DNA of 64,000 nt, taken from Sphingosinicella sp. GTDB taxonomy: Bacteria > Pseudomonadota > Alphaproteobacteria > Sphingomonadales > Sphingomonadaceae. Under the pieces are notes generated by a model that saw only the letters and a list, made by a program, of their open reading frames with translations, ran no database searches and had not been told where the DNA came from. The stretch spans positions 124,001 through 188,000 of the forward strand of contig NZ_JACESP010000003.1 in NCBI RefSeq assembly GCF_013911755.1. The letters are read 5' to 3'. Below are positions 46,575-56,436 of this stretch, piece by piece. Position numbers and translations under genes: made by a program. How positions within the stretch are numbered: the stretch's first letter is position 1; each line of letters starts with the position of its first letter.

Positions 46575-49486
46575 TCGTCCTCCAGCGCCAGTTCGGCGGC
46601 TTTTGATTTTCGTTTCGCTTTGGGTTTCGGCATGCTCATCGGCACGGCGCCGGGCTTCTTTTCGAGGAGGGGCTTCAGATAGCGGGCTGTATAGCTTTCC
46701 ACGACGTGCGCGACCGTTTCGGGCGTGCCTTCGGCGACAACATTGCCGCCCGCATTGCCGCCTTCCGGGCCGAGATCGATGATCCAGTCGGCCGTCTTGA
46801 TGACCTCCAGATTATGTTCGATGACGACGATGCTGTTGCCCTGTTCGACGAGCGCATGGAGCACTTCGAGGAGCTTGCGCACGTCCTCGAAGTGAAGTCC
46901 CGTGGTGGGCTCGTCGAGGATGTAGAGCGTCTTTCCCGTCGAGCGGCGTGAGAGTTCCTTGGCGAGCTTCACGCGCTGCGCTTCGCCGCCCGAAAGCGTC
47001 GTGGCCTGCTGGCCGACGTGGATGTAGCCTAACCCGACTTCGACGAGCATGTTCATCTTGTCGCGGATCGCGGGGACGGCCTTGAAGAACTCGGCGGCGT
47101 CTTCCACCGTCATGTCGAGCACGTCGGCGATCGACTTGCCCTTGAACTTCACCTCCAGCGTTTCGCGGTTGTAGCGCTTGCCCTTGCAGACGTCGCAGGT
47201 GACGTAGACGTCGGGCAGGAAGTGCATCTCGATCTTGAGCATGCCGTCGCCCTTGCACGCCTCGCAGCGGCCGCCCTTCACATTGAAGCTGAAGCGACCT
47301 GCCTTGTAGCCGCGCGCCTTCGATTCCGGAAGTTCTGCGAACCAGTCCCGGATGTTGGTGAAAGCGCCGGTGTACGTCGCGGGGTTGGAGCGAGGCGTGC
47401 GGCCGATCGGCGACTGGTCGATGTCGATGACCTTGTCGAGATGTTCGAGGCCCTTCACATCGTCTACCTGCGCGGAGAGGACGCGCGCGCCATTGAGCGC
47501 CCGCGCGGCGGCGGCATAAAGCGTGTCGATCGTGAAGGTGGATTTGCCCGAACCCGAAACGCCGGTGATGCAGGTGAACGTGCCCAGCGGAATCGAGACG
47601 CTGATATCCTTCAGGTTGTTCGCGCGCGCGCCTTTCACGGTCAGCTTCTTGCCGTTCCCTTTGCGACGCACCTCCGGCACCGGCACCGAGCGGCGGCCGG
47701 AGAGATAATCGCCGGTGAGGCTGTTCGGGTTGGCGAGGATGTCGGCAAGCGTGCCCTCCGCGACAACCTGGCCGCCGTGCGCGCCCGCGCCGGGCCCCAT
47801 GTCGATGACATGGTCGGCGGTGCGGATGGCGTCTTCATCATGCTCCACGACGAGGACGGTGTTGCCGAGATCGCGCAGTCGCTTTAGCGTTTCGAGCAGG
47901 CGATCGTTGTCGCGCTGGTGGAGGCCGATCGAGGGTTCGTCGAGGACGTAGAGCACGCCCGAAAGGCCGCTGCCGATCTGGCTGGCGAGGCGGATGCGCT
48001 GCGACTCGCCGCCCGAGAGTGTGCCCGACTTGCGATCGAGGTTCAGATACTCGAGGCCGACGTTGTCGAGGAAGCCGAGGCGCTCGACGATCTCTTTCAG
48101 GATGCGTTCGGCGATCTGGTTCTGCTGGTCGCCGAGCTTGGCGGGGAGCGCCTTCGCCCAGCGAAAGGCGTCGCCGACCGGGCGGCGCACGGCGTCGGCG
48201 ATCGTCTCGCCTGCGATCTTCACGGCAAGCGCTTCGGGTTTCAGGCGGGCGCCGTTGCACGTTTCGCAGGGCGCGGCGGACTGGAAACGCGAAAGCTCGT
48301 CGCGCATCCACTGGCTGTCGGTGTCGCGCCAGCGGCGGTCGAGATTGTTGATGACGCCTTCGAAGGGCTTCTTCACCTCGTAGGTCTTGCGGCCGTCTTC
48401 GAAGCGCAGCGTGATCGGGATGCCGCCAGTGCCGGTGAGCACGACGTCGCGGATTTCCTCCGGCAGTTCGTTCCACGGCGTACGCAGCGAGAAATCATAG
48501 GCGCGGGCGACCGAACGCAGCACCTGCATGTAATAGGGCGAGGGTGGGTTGGACTTCGCCCACGGCACCACGGCGCCCTTCTCGATGCTGAGGTTCTGGT
48601 TCGGCACGACGAGCTCGGGATCGAAATAGAGCTTCTCGCCCAGGCCGTCGCAGGCGGGGCAGGCGCCATGCGGGGAGTTGAACGAAAACAGGCGCGGCTC
48701 GATCTCGGGGATCGTGAAGCCGGAAACGGGGCAGGCGAACTTCTGCGAGAACAGGATGCGCTCGCCGCCATCCACCATCTCGATGACCGCCAGCCCATCG
48801 GCGAGGCCGAGTGCGGTTTCGAAACTGTCGGCGAGGCGGGTTTCGAGGCCCTCCTTCACGACCAAGCGGTCCACGACCACGTCGATGTCGTGCTTGTATT
48901 TCTTGTCGAGCGCGGGCGCCTCTTCGATGGGATAGACGGTGCCGTCGATCTTCACGCGCTGGAAGCCGGTGCGCCGCCACTCGGCGATTTCCTTGCGGTA
49001 TTCGCCCTTGCGGCCGCGCACGACGGGCGCGAGCAACATGAGCCGCGCGCCTTCAGGCATCGCCATCACGCGGTCGACCATCTGGCTGACCTGCTGCGCG
49101 GCGATGGGCTCTCCCGTGGCGGGCGAATAGGGGATGCCGACGCGCGCCCAGAGGAGGCGCATGTAGTCGTAAATCTCCGTGACGGTCGCCACGGTCGAGC
49201 GCGGGTTCTTCGAGGTGGTCTTCTGCTCGATCGAGATGGCGGGGGAGAGGCCGTCGATATGATCGATATCGGGCTTCTGCATCATCTCCAGGAACTGGCG
49301 CGCATAGGCGGAGAGTGACTCGACGTAGCGTCGCTGGCCTTCGGCATAGATGGTATCGAAGGCGAGGCTCGACTTGCCCGAACCGGACAGGCCCGTGACG
49401 ACCGTCAGCGTCTCGCGCGGAATATCGAGGCTGATGTTCTTGAGGTTATGCTCGCGCGCGCCGCGGATCGAAATGTGGGTCAACAT
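46562..49486 (-). CDS. uvrA: Excinuclease ABC subunit A
   Basis: Damage-recognition ATPase of nucleotide excision repair. Two ABC modules: Walker [21 protein letters not shown] near the N terminus and [17 protein letters not shown] in the second half, with signatures [14 protein letters not shown] and [14 protein letters not shown]. Zinc cysteines in [13 protein letters not shown] and [10 protein letters not shown]...CDVCKG. Start [16 protein letters not shown] gives 974 aa, normal. A near-match SOS box lies 14 bp upstream. Confidence 0.97.
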   Translation of the reverse strand: MLTHISIRGAREHNLKNISLDIPRETLTVVTGLSGSGKSSLAFDTIYAEGQRRYVESLSAYARQFLEMMQKPDIDHIDGLSPAISIEQKTTSKNPRSTVATVTEIYDYMRLLWARVGIPYSPATGEPIAAQQVSQMVDRVMAMPEGARLMLLAPVVRGRKGEYRKEIAEWRRTGFQRVKIDGTVYPIEEAPALDKKYKHDIDVVVDRLVVKEGLETRLADSFETALGLADGLAVIEMVDGGERILFSQKFACPVSGFTIPEIEPRLFSFNSPHGACPACDGLGEKLYFDPELVVPNQNLSIEKGAVVPWAKSNPPSPYYMQVLRSVARAYDFSLRTPWNELPEEIRDVVLTGTGGIPITLRFEDGRKTYEVKKPFEGVINNLDRRWRDTDSQWMRDELSRFQSAAPCETCNGARLKPEALAVKIAGETIADAVRRPVGDAFRWAKALPAKLGDQQNQIAERILKEIVERLGFLDNVGLEYLNLDRKSGTLSGGESQRIRLASQIGSGLSGVLYVLDEPSIGLHQRDNDRLLETLKRLRDLGNTVLVVEHDEDAIRTADHVIDMGPGAGAHGGQVVAEGTLADILANPNSLTGDYLSGRRSVPVPEVRRKGNGKKLTVKGARANNLKDISVSIPLGTFTCITGVSGSGKSTFTIDTLYAAAARALNGARVLSAQVDDVKGLEHLDKVIDIDQSPIGRTPRSNPATYTGAFTNIRDWFAELPESKARGYKAGRFSFNVKGGRCEACKGDGMLKIEMHFLPDVYVTCDVCKGKRYNRETLEVKFKGKSIADVLDMTVEDAAEFFKAVPAIRDKMNMLVEVGLGYIHVGQQATTLSGGEAQRVKLAKELSRRSTGKTLYILDEPTTGLHFEDVRKLLEVLHALVEQGNSIVVIEHNLEVIKTADWIIDLGPEGGNAGGNVVAEGTPETVAHVVESYTARYLKPLLEKKPGAVPMSMPKPKAKRKSKAAELALEDEAAE

Positions 49487-49499
49487 ACGGGGGGCTGTC

Positions 49500-49514
49500 G
49501 TTTCCTGTTTGTTC
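49500..49514 (-). promoter_or_regulatory. Near-consensus LexA box upstream of uvrA
   Basis: GTTT-N7-GTTC on the plus strand, one base away from GTTC-N7-GTTC, the alphaproteobacterial LexA site. uvrA is a known SOS gene in this class, so the match is likely real. Confidence 0.5.
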
Positions 49515-49639
49515 CGGTCGGACACTAGCCGCAAAACGGCGCCGGGGGAAGACAGCAGATGGGGGCGCAGGGTGCGCTTCGCAAGGATGGCAAGCGGCGG
49601 ACCGGGCATGCGCTCCGATCCGCCAATCGCGTAGAGAGG

Positions 49640-50317
49640 TCAGGCGGACTTGCGGCGGCGCAGGCCGACGGCGGCGGCGCCGAGGCCGAACAGCGCCAGC
49701 GTGGCAGGCTCGGGAACGTCGGTGCCGTAGGGCTCGACCGTCACGCTGTCGAAGTTGAAGTTGAAGCTGACGGCGCCCGCGGGCGGCGCGCCGGTGCCGC
49801 GATTGACGAACAGCGAGAAGTTTTTCTGGCCGGTGAAGATCGCGGGATCGAACACGCCGGGGAGGTCCGAGGTCGAGAGCGCGGAGAAGGGGCCGGACAT
49901 GCCGATCGTCACCTGGAACCGGACGGTGCCTGCGGGCTCGCCCGTCGTTTGGGCCGGCGTCAAGAAGATGTTGTTGAACGACAGCCGGTCCTGCCCGACG
50001 GTGAACTGGTCGGAAACCTGCATCGAGCCGAGGTCGCCGCTCGCGGTGCCGCCGATGCCGCTGCCGAGATCGAAACCGATCTCCTTGATCGCGCCCGCGT
50101 AATTATACGCCGAGCGGCTCGCGTTGACGACGAAGGGGGTGCCAGCGGTTTCGTCGTCGTAGATCACATAGCCGGTGATCGTGGGCACGGCGGTGCCGAA
50201 CACGTTGGGCGCGACGGGGCTGGAATTGGTGCCCGTGAAGCTGACCTTGACGAGACCGGCCTCAGCGCCGGTGGAAACGAGCATCGCCAGCGCGGCGACG
50301 GAGAGGAAATGACGCAT
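49640..50317 (-). CDS. PEP-CTERM sorting-signal protein
   Basis: Exported 225-aa protein: signal peptide MRHFLSVAALAMLVSTGAEA, a beta-rich domain, and a C-terminal tail VPEPATLALFGLGAAAVG then RRRK, recognised by exosortase. The same tail type occurs in the element gene at 16611 but the middle domains differ. Likely surface-exposed; role unknown. Confidence 0.85.
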   Translation of the reverse strand: MRHFLSVAALAMLVSTGAEAGLVKVSFTGTNSSPVAPNVFGTAVPTITGYVIYDDETAGTPFVVNASRSAYNYAGAIKEIGFDLGSGIGGTASGDLGSMQVSDQFTVGQDRLSFNNIFLTPAQTTGEPAGTVRFQVTIGMSGPFSALSTSDLPGVFDPAIFTGQKNFSLFVNRGTGAPPAGAVSFNFNFDSVTVEPYGTDVPEPATLALFGLGAAAVGLRRRKSA

Positions 50318-50509
50318 CGCAAATGTCCCTGTTGCGGCCGACACGCGCGGTGGTTGTCGGCGGTTGTAGATGGGACTTCGTTAACCATTGGGTGCGTCGG
50401 GGGGATGACGAGGGGGTAACGATTGGGTGACGGTGGCGGAATTGCGATGGACAGAAGCGGAAGGAGAGGACCTCAGAAATTAGTTGGCATGAGATCGTGA
50501 GCCGGGAGC

Positions 50510-51541
50510 CTAAACCGCCCCATAGCTCGCATAGTGCGACCAGAAGTCGTTATCCCTCGCGAAGTTCGTGAAGCTCATGCCGATCGTGACGTCCAGCCCC
50601 TCAACATGGTGCCACCAGCCGACGGGGAGGAAGAGCGCCTCGCCGGGGCCGATCTCGGCGATCATGACGGGCGGACGGGTGTCGTCGCCGGGGCCGGGTT
50701 CGAGGGGCTGCGTGCCCCAGTCGCTGAAGCAGTGGCGGCTGTTGCGCATCTGCGCGCTGTGGTGGCTGGAGACGAGGCGCACGCGCTTGCGGCCGGAAAT
50801 CTGCAAGAGAAGATTGTTGGTGAGATCGTGGTGCCACGGGGTGATCGTGCCCTTGGGGCCGATCCAGAGGAAACCGCCGGGGCCGCCGGGTTCGGCGAGA
50901 TAGCCGGGGATGGGGCCGGTGTCGCCGTAGAGCGGCGCGAGGGCTTCGCGGTTGTGCGTGTGGTTGTTGGCGGTGACGTAGAAATCGTTCGTGGGGGCGG
51001 TCTCGCTGGCGCGCAGGCGGGTGATGATTTCGCGGAAAGGCCTGACAGCGCCGTGCGCGTCTGAATTGCGCTCGTAGTCCTGATCTGAATCGCGCGCCCA
51101 TTGCACGCGGACGTGCGCCTCGCCAACGCGGGCTTCGAAATCATCGAGCGACCAGCGCTTCATCGCAGGCCAGTGATCGACGAGGCCGGTGAGGACGACG
51201 GGGCGGTGCGCGGTGTAATAATCCGCGTAGAAGGTTTCGGCCGGCAGCGCGTGGACACGCGGCACTTCGCCCGATGCAGGCGCGGCGAGCTTCGCATAAT
51301 TGGCGAGGAACCAGTCGCGCTTCTGGAGGCGCGCGCGCAGCCGCTCCCCGGCAGCAAGATAGGGACTCTTTCGCGCGCGTTCGATTTCCGAGACAGCAAG
51401 TGCGTGGCCGATGCCCCGGCTGGCGATCCGCTGCGCGAGGCGCGCGGGATCATCGCCGCCGAGCAGCGCCTCGGCGATCTCGCGGCGGAGATCGTCATTC
51501 ACTGCGGTTACCGCGCCGCCAGCTTTCTTCGCCTTGCTCAT
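50510..51541 (-). CDS. Cupin_8/JmjC-like Fe(II) oxygenase
   Basis: A 343-aa protein with the JmjC-like cupin fold. Fe ligands HxD in TPWHHDLTNNLLLQISGRKRV and the distal His in LPVGWWHHVEGL; YYTAHRPVVLTGLVDHWPAM is the conserved entry strand. Similar enzymes hydroxylate proteins or small molecules using 2-oxoglutarate. The first about 100 aa are a helical extension. Substrate unknown. Confidence 0.85.
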   Translation of the reverse strand: MSKAKKAGGAVTAVNDDLRREIAEALLGGDDPARLAQRIASRGIGHALAVSEIERARKSPYLAAGERLRARLQKRDWFLANYAKLAAPASGEVPRVHALPAETFYADYYTAHRPVVLTGLVDHWPAMKRWSLDDFEARVGEAHVRVQWARDSDQDYERNSDAHGAVRPFREIITRLRASETAPTNDFYVTANNHTHNREALAPLYGDTGPIPGYLAEPGGPGGFLWIGPKGTITPWHHDLTNNLLLQISGRKRVRLVSSHHSAQMRNSRHCFSDWGTQPLEPGPGDDTRPPVMIAEIGPGEALFLPVGWWHHVEGLDVTIGMSFTNFARDNDFWSHYASYGAV

Positions 51542-51832
51542 GCCTGCCCGATCATCGTGTTCGTGCGCCGTCTATGGGCGGTCGATGTTTCACCGATTTG
51601 ACACATAGTCGTTTTCGTCCGGCGCTGTCAGCCGTTCGTCGACGGCAATGATCGTTCGTCGAGCGGGCTTCGCGGGCAATCGAAGCGGTGCGGCGGCGAC
51701 AAACGAAGCGCGGTAACAACAGGATGCGGATCGGGAGCGACGGACCCCACAGTCCCAGCAAAGTCCGGACGTTCCCGGTTCGCAGCCTAGAAATTCTCCG
51801 CCTCCCACAGGCGAACAGGAAGGACCATTGTG

Positions 51833-52207
51833 ATGACCCTCGTGAAGATCAGCGCGATTGCGTTCGCCGCCGCAATGACGACTGCCGCTTTCGTTCCCGC
51901 CGCCTATGCGATGGACGAAACCATCGTCGAAGCGAACATGGTGCGCACGGTTGCCCATGTGCAGTACGGCGATCTGAACCTTGCCAGCGACGATGGCGTG
52001 AAGACGCTGCACAGCCGCGTGCGCCGCGCTGCCCACGCGATGTGCTTCGAAGGCGGACGCCAGGATCTGCGCCGCGACCTGCTGTCGATGGAATGCCGCA
52101 ATGCCGCGATCGCAAGCGCCAAGCCGCAGATCACCGCCGCGATCAACAACGCCGGTACGCAGGTCGCCGCGAACGCCGGCGCGGCAATCACGATCGCGAT
52201 GCCATAA
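51833..52207 (+). CDS. UrcA-family protein
   Basis: Small exported protein of 124 aa: signal peptide (AIAFAAAMTTAAFVPAAYA), then VQYGDLNLASDDGVKTLHSRVRRAAHAMC...MECRNAAIASA, the UrcA pattern with two cysteines that may pair. AGGAAGGA precedes the start; GTG 51830 is also in frame. Common in sphingomonads, function unknown. Confidence 0.85.
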   Translation: MTLVKISAIAFAAAMTTAAFVPAAYAMDETIVEANMVRTVAHVQYGDLNLASDDGVKTLHSRVRRAAHAMCFEGGRQDLRRDLLSMECRNAAIASAKPQITAAINNAGTQVAANAGAAITIAMP

Positions 52208-52234
52208 CCGGCGGCAATCCCAGATGCCGCCATC

Positions 52235-52278
52235 AGGGCGGGCACCACGTCCCAGGGGTGCCCGCCCTTTTCTTTTTT
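52235..52278 (+). terminator. Strong intrinsic terminator
   Basis: Stem AGGGCGGGCACC / GGTGCCCGCCCT with a 10-nt loop, followed by TTTTCTTTTTT. It ends the UrcA gene and faces the convergent response regulator. Confidence 0.92.
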
Positions 52279-53014
52279 ATTTGGCCGCGATGCGCTTCAC
52301 GTCGGAGAGATAGGTGCGGCCGATGCGGTGATCGCCGCCGTCGCCAAGATCGACCGACCAGACCCCGTAGCCGAGATGGACGAGGCCCTTGATGCGGTCG
52401 CGCCGGATGATCTTCGAACGGTGGATGCGGATGAAGAGATCCGGGTCCAGCCGCCGCTCCAGCTCCTTGATCGTCTGGTGGAGCAGGAACGAGCGGTCGG
52501 CGGTGTGGAGCCGCATATAGTCCCGCTCAGCCTCGACCATATCGATCGCATCGACATCGACGCGGATGATTTCCGAGCGATGCGGAACCCAGAATTCCTT
52601 GACGTAGCCATCATCTTCCGCAGGCGCTGCGGGCGCGTTCACGCGCAGCTCGCGTACACGCGCCAGCGCCTTGCCGAGGCGCGCCGGATCGACCGGCTTC
52701 AACAGATAATCGGCCGCGGCAACATCGAACGCGGTGACGGCATATTGATCGAACGCCGTGACGAACACTACGGCGGGTCGCTGCGGCAGACGCTGGACCG
52801 CCTGCGCGACGCCGATGCCGTCGAGCCCCGGCATCGAGATATCGAGCAGCAGGAGATCGGGAGAAAGCGCCTCGATCAGGCGCAGCGCCTGGCCGCCGGT
52901 GCTTGCGGTTCCAACAAGATTGACGTCATCGAAACGCGAAAGCAGAACCTGCATACGTTCGATCGCCATGGCTTCGTCGTCGACGACCAGTGTGCGGAGT
53001 GGACTATCGGACAT
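52277..53014 (-). CDS. LytTR response regulator
   Basis: Two-component regulator of 245 aa. Receiver domain with acidic pair in TLVVDDEAM, phospho-acceptor Asp in DLLLLDISMPGLDG (about residue 58) and conserved Lys in YLLKPVDP. C-terminal LytTR DNA-binding domain: VDAIDMVEAERDYMRLHTADRSFLLHQTIKELERRLDPDLFIRIHRSKIIRRDRI. Starts 11 nt inside the kinase gene, so the pair is coupled. Confidence 0.92.
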   Translation of the reverse strand: MSDSPLRTLVVDDEAMAIERMQVLLSRFDDVNLVGTASTGGQALRLIEALSPDLLLLDISMPGLDGIGVAQAVQRLPQRPAVVFVTAFDQYAVTAFDVAAADYLLKPVDPARLGKALARVRELRVNAPAAPAEDDGYVKEFWVPHRSEIIRVDVDAIDMVEAERDYMRLHTADRSFLLHQTIKELERRLDPDLFIRIHRSKIIRRDRIKGLVHLGYGVWSVDLGDGGDHRIGRTYLSDVKRIAAK

Positions 53015-54128
53015 AGGATACCGGTCGCTTCACGGGGATGGCAATGTCTACGCGGAAGCCGCCGCCGGGCCAAGGGCCCGCCTTGAACGCCGCGGCATCT
53101 CCAAAGCGCGCGCGCAGACGATCGCGGACATTATTGAGCCCGGTGCCGGTGCCGTCCACATGCGCCTGCGGCGCCGCAAACGCGCCGTCGTCCTCCACCA
53201 CAATATGGAGCATGGCATCGTGCAGGCTCGCCTTCACGCGAATGCACACCGGCGCGTTCGAAGGCGAAACCGCATATTTCACGGCGTTCTCGATCAGCGG
53301 CTGAAGGATCAGGCTGGGCACGCGCTGGCGCGAAGCGTCCGGATCGATATCGAAGGCGAATTCGAGGCGGTCGCCGAAGCGGGCGCGCTCGACCTCCAGA
53401 TAGAGGCGCTGCTGATCGAGTTCGTCGGCGAGCGGAATGTCCTCGGTCGGATCGCTGGTGAGGCTCGCGCGGAAGAAGGTGGAGAGGTTCAGGATCATCC
53501 GCTCCGCCTCGTCGTTGCGATTGGTGAGGACGAGCGACGACAGGGAGTTCAGCGTGTTGAAAAGGAAATGCGGATTGATCTGATAGCGCAGCGCGCGGAG
53601 CTGCGCGGCCTGCGCTTCCTCGCGGAAGGCGGCGGCGCGGCGTTCGGCTTTCGCTGCATCGGCCGCATATCCGAGCGCCAGATGGAAGGCCGCCCACGCT
53701 GCGAAGAAGAAGAACCAGGTGACCGTGCCCTCGAAGATGATCGCCAGCAGCATCGCGAGCGAGCGTTCCTTGTGCGCGAAATCCTCGGCGACGGAAGGCA
53801 GCGGTTCGTAGACGTAGAAGGTGTAGAAATTGAAGGTGGTGAATAGCGCCGCAGCGGGCACGCAGAGTAGGAACATCATCAGCGCGCGCCTGCGCAGGGG
53901 CGCCTTTTCGAGCGGGGCGAGCGCAAGATAGAGCGCCCAGCTGATGGTCATGCCGATGATCGTGACGACGGCGCGCCGCCCAGCCATCGGAAGCAACTCT
54001 TCGAAGCCGAGCGCAAACGCACGCAGCGTCACGATGAGGAAATAAAAGAGCCAGAAGCCGAAAATCGACTGGATGGCTGTGCGTGCCGAATCGTTCGCGA
54101 GCACGCCTTTTAGCAACGACCTGTTCAT
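53004..54128 (-). CDS. LytS-type sensor histidine kinase
   Basis: Partner of the LytTR regulator. Four to five N-terminal membrane segments (AIQSIFGFWLFYFLIVTLRAFALGF; VTIIGMTISWALYLAL; LMMFLLCVPAAALFTTFNFY; MLLAIIFEGTVTWFFFFAAW), then the His_kinase phosphorylation site RYQINPHFLFNTLNSLSSLV and an ATPase domain with LQPLIENAVKYAV and GTGTGLNNVRDRL. 374 aa from MNRSLLKG, preceded by GGAGG. The signal is unknown. Confidence 0.9.
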   Translation of the reverse strand: MNRSLLKGVLANDSARTAIQSIFGFWLFYFLIVTLRAFALGFEELLPMAGRRAVVTIIGMTISWALYLALAPLEKAPLRRRALMMFLLCVPAAALFTTFNFYTFYVYEPLPSVAEDFAHKERSLAMLLAIIFEGTVTWFFFFAAWAAFHLALGYAADAAKAERRAAAFREEAQAAQLRALRYQINPHFLFNTLNSLSSLVLTNRNDEAERMILNLSTFFRASLTSDPTEDIPLADELDQQRLYLEVERARFGDRLEFAFDIDPDASRQRVPSLILQPLIENAVKYAVSPSNAPVCIRVKASLHDAMLHIVVEDDGAFAAPQAHVDGTGTGLNNVRDRLRARFGDAAAFKAGPWPGGGFRVDIAIPVKRPVSYVR

Positions 54129-54218
54129 TGGCCTCCACAATAGCGCATTATCGAGGGGATTGCGCGGGGGGAGGTGCATCCTTCGTCGAAGCGCATGGCC
54201 GCTTCGCAGGAAAGACGA

Positions 54219-54265
54219 GACCAAAAGAAAAGCCCGGCGCGTCGTGGATACGAAACGCGCCGGGC
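54219..54265 (-). terminator. Intrinsic terminator after the H1-like gene
   Basis: Perfect 10-bp stem GCCCGGCGCG/CGCGCCGGGC with a 14-nt loop; on the minus strand CTTTTCTTTT follows. It closes the H1-like gene. Confidence 0.88.
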
Positions 54266-54282
54266 CATTCCTCTTTTAACGC

Positions 54283-55299
54283 TTACTTCTTGGGCGCAGG
54301 CCGCGACGACGGACGCGGTCCGCGACGGCGCGGCGTGAGGCCCGCAGGCGCGACCGGCTTAGCGGGCGCAGCGGCGGCAGGCTTCGCAGCCGCCGTCTTC
54401 GGCTTCGGACCCGGCTTCGCCTTCGGTGCGGCGGGCGCTGCCGTTACGGCAGGCTTCGGCGCGGCGGCCTTCGGCTTGGGACCGGGCTTGCCCTTCGGCT
54501 TCGCGGGCGCAGCGGCGGCAGGCGCGGCTGTTGCGGGCTTGGCGGGTGCAGCAGCCTTCGGCTTCGGACCGGGCTTACCTTTCGCCTTCGCGGGCGCCTT
54601 CACGGCCGGCTTTGCAGCAGCGGCCTTGGGCTTCGGGCCCGGCTTACCCTTGGGCTTGGCAGGTGCCGCAACAGCGGGCTTCGCCGCAGCCGCTTTCGGC
54701 TTCGGACCGGGCTTGCCCTTGGGCTTGGCAGGCGCCGCAGCAGCGGGCTTCGCAGCCACCGCTTTCGGCTTCGGACCGGGCTTGCCCTTCGGCGTCGCCG
54801 GTGCCTTCACGGCCGGCTTTGCGGCAGCGGCCTTGGGCTTCGGACCCGGTTTGCCCTTCGGCTTTGCGGGCGCCGAAGCAGCGGGCTTCGCTGCAGCTGC
54901 TTTCGGCTTGGGACCGGGTTTGCCCTTCGGCTTCGGACCCGGTTTCGCCTTGGGCGCAACCTTGGCGCCGATGTTTGTCGACGCAGCAAATTTCGTGATC
55001 TCGTTCGCGACGTTGCTGGCGAGTTCCTTGGCAATCTTTTCGAAGCCGGCGCGCGACTTGATGTCGTCGACAAAGGTCTGCACGCCGCTCTTGCGCAGCG
55101 TCGAGGATGCCTGATCGAGCCACTGCCCGAACATCGCTTCCGCACGCGCCTGCAGCTGCGCACCGGCGGCTGCGAGATGTTCACCGAAATCCTGACCGGT
55201 CGACTGCTTCTTCGCAGCCGGCTTCTTCGCAGCCGGTTTGGCAGCGCTAACCTTCTTCGGCTTCTTAGCCTTCGCTACCGTTTCTTTCTTCTTCGCCAT
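54283..55299 (-). CDS. Histone H1-like / phasin-like repeat protein
   Basis: A 338-aa protein in three parts: a Lys/Ala-rich N terminus (KKKETVAKAKKPKK), a helical domain of about 90 aa with phasin-like character (DFGEHLAAAGAQLQARAEAMFGQWLDQASSTL), and a long tail with nine KPGPKPK motifs spaced mostly by 23 aa (GKPGPKPK plus 15 Ala/Pro-rich residues), ending in RRRGPRPSSRPAPKK. The tail resembles H1-type and AT-hook-like DNA binders; nucleoid or granule binding is inferred. The second of two consecutive ATGs is used. Confidence 0.8.
   Translation of the reverse strand: MAKKKETVAKAKKPKKVSAAKPAAKKPAAKKQSTGQDFGEHLAAAGAQLQARAEAMFGQWLDQASSTLRKSGVQTFVDDIKSRAGFEKIAKELASNVANEITKFAASTNIGAKVAPKAKPGPKPKGKPGPKPKAAAAKPAASAPAKPKGKPGPKPKAAAAKPAVKAPATPKGKPGPKPKAVAAKPAAAAPAKPKGKPGPKPKAAAAKPAVAAPAKPKGKPGPKPKAAAAKPAVKAPAKAKGKPGPKPKAAAPAKPATAAPAAAAPAKPKGKPGPKPKAAAPKPAVTAAPAAPKAKPGPKPKTAAAKPAAAAPAKPVAPAGLTPRRRGPRPSSRPAPKK
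54330..54960. repeat. 69-bp tandem repeat array in the H1-like gene
   Basis: Repeated units of about 69 bp encoding GKPGPKPK plus a 15-residue Ala/Pro spacer, with one longer spacer. Copies are well conserved at DNA level (GGCTTCGGACCGGGCTTGCC-like), so copy number may vary between strains. Confidence 0.8.
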
Positions 55300-55408
55300 C
55301 ATGATCTCCCATTGACGGATGGAGGACGCTAACATGTCCACAAAATTTGAAAAACTACCAACGCGCAGATAGTTCGTAATAATTGCCATATTCTTGATGG
55401 AATTAGTC

Positions 55409-55579
55409 ATGGCAAAACGCAAGATAGGATTTCTGGAGATGCGTTCGGTTCTCAGGGCCGAGGATGTAAAGCAACTGAAACCCGATCCTTGCGATCAGGA
55501 TGCGAAGCTCGACATCGAACGCGGCGAGAGTTCCCCGGCAAGTGATCCGCACTCGCGGATGCAGCCGGAACATGACTGA
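55409..55579 (+). CDS. Small hypothetical protein
   Basis: A 56-aa protein, MAKRKIGFLEMRSVLRAED..., ending 19 bp before the ManA-type gene. No clear ribosome site. It has a basic start and acidic C-terminal half and no known family. It may share a transcript with the isomerase. Confidence 0.4.
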   Translation: MAKRKIGFLEMRSVLRAEDVKQLKPDPCDQDAKLDIERGESSPASDPHSRMQPEHD

Positions 55580-55598
55580 GGGGAGGCAGGAAAATACG

Positions 55599-56429
55599 AT
55601 GACGGTCACCAAGCTGATAACACGCCGCATCGAGAAGCCGTGGGGCAGGCGGCATCTCTCACCTTTCTTTGAAGACGTCCCGGAGAGTGATGAAAAGATT
55701 GGAGAGATTTGGTTCGAGACTCCCGACGGACGTGACCCTGACCTCCTCATCAAATACCTGTTCACGAGCGAGCGATTGTCCGTGCAGGTGCACCCCGACG
55801 ACGCCGCCGCGCGCGCTGCGGGCTATGCGCGCGGCAAGGATGAAGCATGGCTCGTGCTTGCTGCCGAACCCCACGGCACGGTTGGGCTCGGCACGGTGCG
55901 ACCGCTGTCTTCAGAAGAATTGCGCGAGGCTGCGATCGACGGTTCGATCGAGCAATTGATCGACTGGAAGCCGGTGAAGGCGGGTGATTTTATTTATTCG
56001 CCGGCCGGGACCGTGCACGCGATCGGTGCCGGAGTCACCATCCTCGAGATCCAGCAGAACGTCGATCTCACCTACCGACTCTATGATTATGGACGCCCCC
56101 GCGAGCTCCACCTCGAAGAAGGAGTCGCGGTTTCGAATGCGCATCCGTTCTTCGTTTCGGACGAACGCCACGACCTTTCGCGGGGACGAACGCTGCTGTC
56201 ATCGGGGGGCAAATTCGTCGTCGAACGCTGGCGCACCGGCGCACGTTTGCACCTCCGTCCACCACGCGGACGGGCCGTGTGGATCACGGTGATCGATGGC
56301 CGAGCCGGCGATGCGAGATCGGGCGAGACGCTGCTCGTGGAAGGCGATGCCGATCTCGAAGCCGTGCCCGGCAGCGATCTCCTCGTTGCCTATCCCGGCA
56401 GCGAGGTCGCGACGATCCTGGAATTCTGA
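55599..56429 (+). CDS. manA: Class I mannose-6-phosphate isomerase
   Basis: Interconverts mannose-6-P and fructose-6-P for surface polysaccharide synthesis. Cupin-type zinc enzyme: KPWGRRHLSPFF, GEIWFETP, LLIKYLFTSERLSVQVHPDDAAA (zinc ligand His), KDEAWLVL, and FIYSPAGTVHAIGAGVTILEIQQNVDLTYRLYDYGR, the classical signature. 276 aa, the short alphaproteobacterial form. ATG 55599 follows GGAGGCAGG. Confidence 0.9.
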   Translation: MTVTKLITRRIEKPWGRRHLSPFFEDVPESDEKIGEIWFETPDGRDPDLLIKYLFTSERLSVQVHPDDAAARAAGYARGKDEAWLVLAAEPHGTVGLGTVRPLSSEELREAAIDGSIEQLIDWKPVKAGDFIYSPAGTVHAIGAGVTILEIQQNVDLTYRLYDYGRPRELHLEEGVAVSNAHPFFVSDERHDLSRGRTLLSSGGKFVVERWRTGARLHLRPPRGRAVWITVIDGRAGDARSGETLLVEGDADLEAVPGSDLLVAYPGSEVATILEF

Positions 56430-56436
56430 AGGCGCG

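Noticed and set aside
47918-49318. Plus-strand frame of 466 codons opposite uvrA
   Set aside because: Antisense to an unmistakable uvrA; no recognisable protein features.
54330-54960. Repeat array as a CRISPR
   Set aside because: Units are in frame within a protein gene, about 69 bp, without unique spacers.
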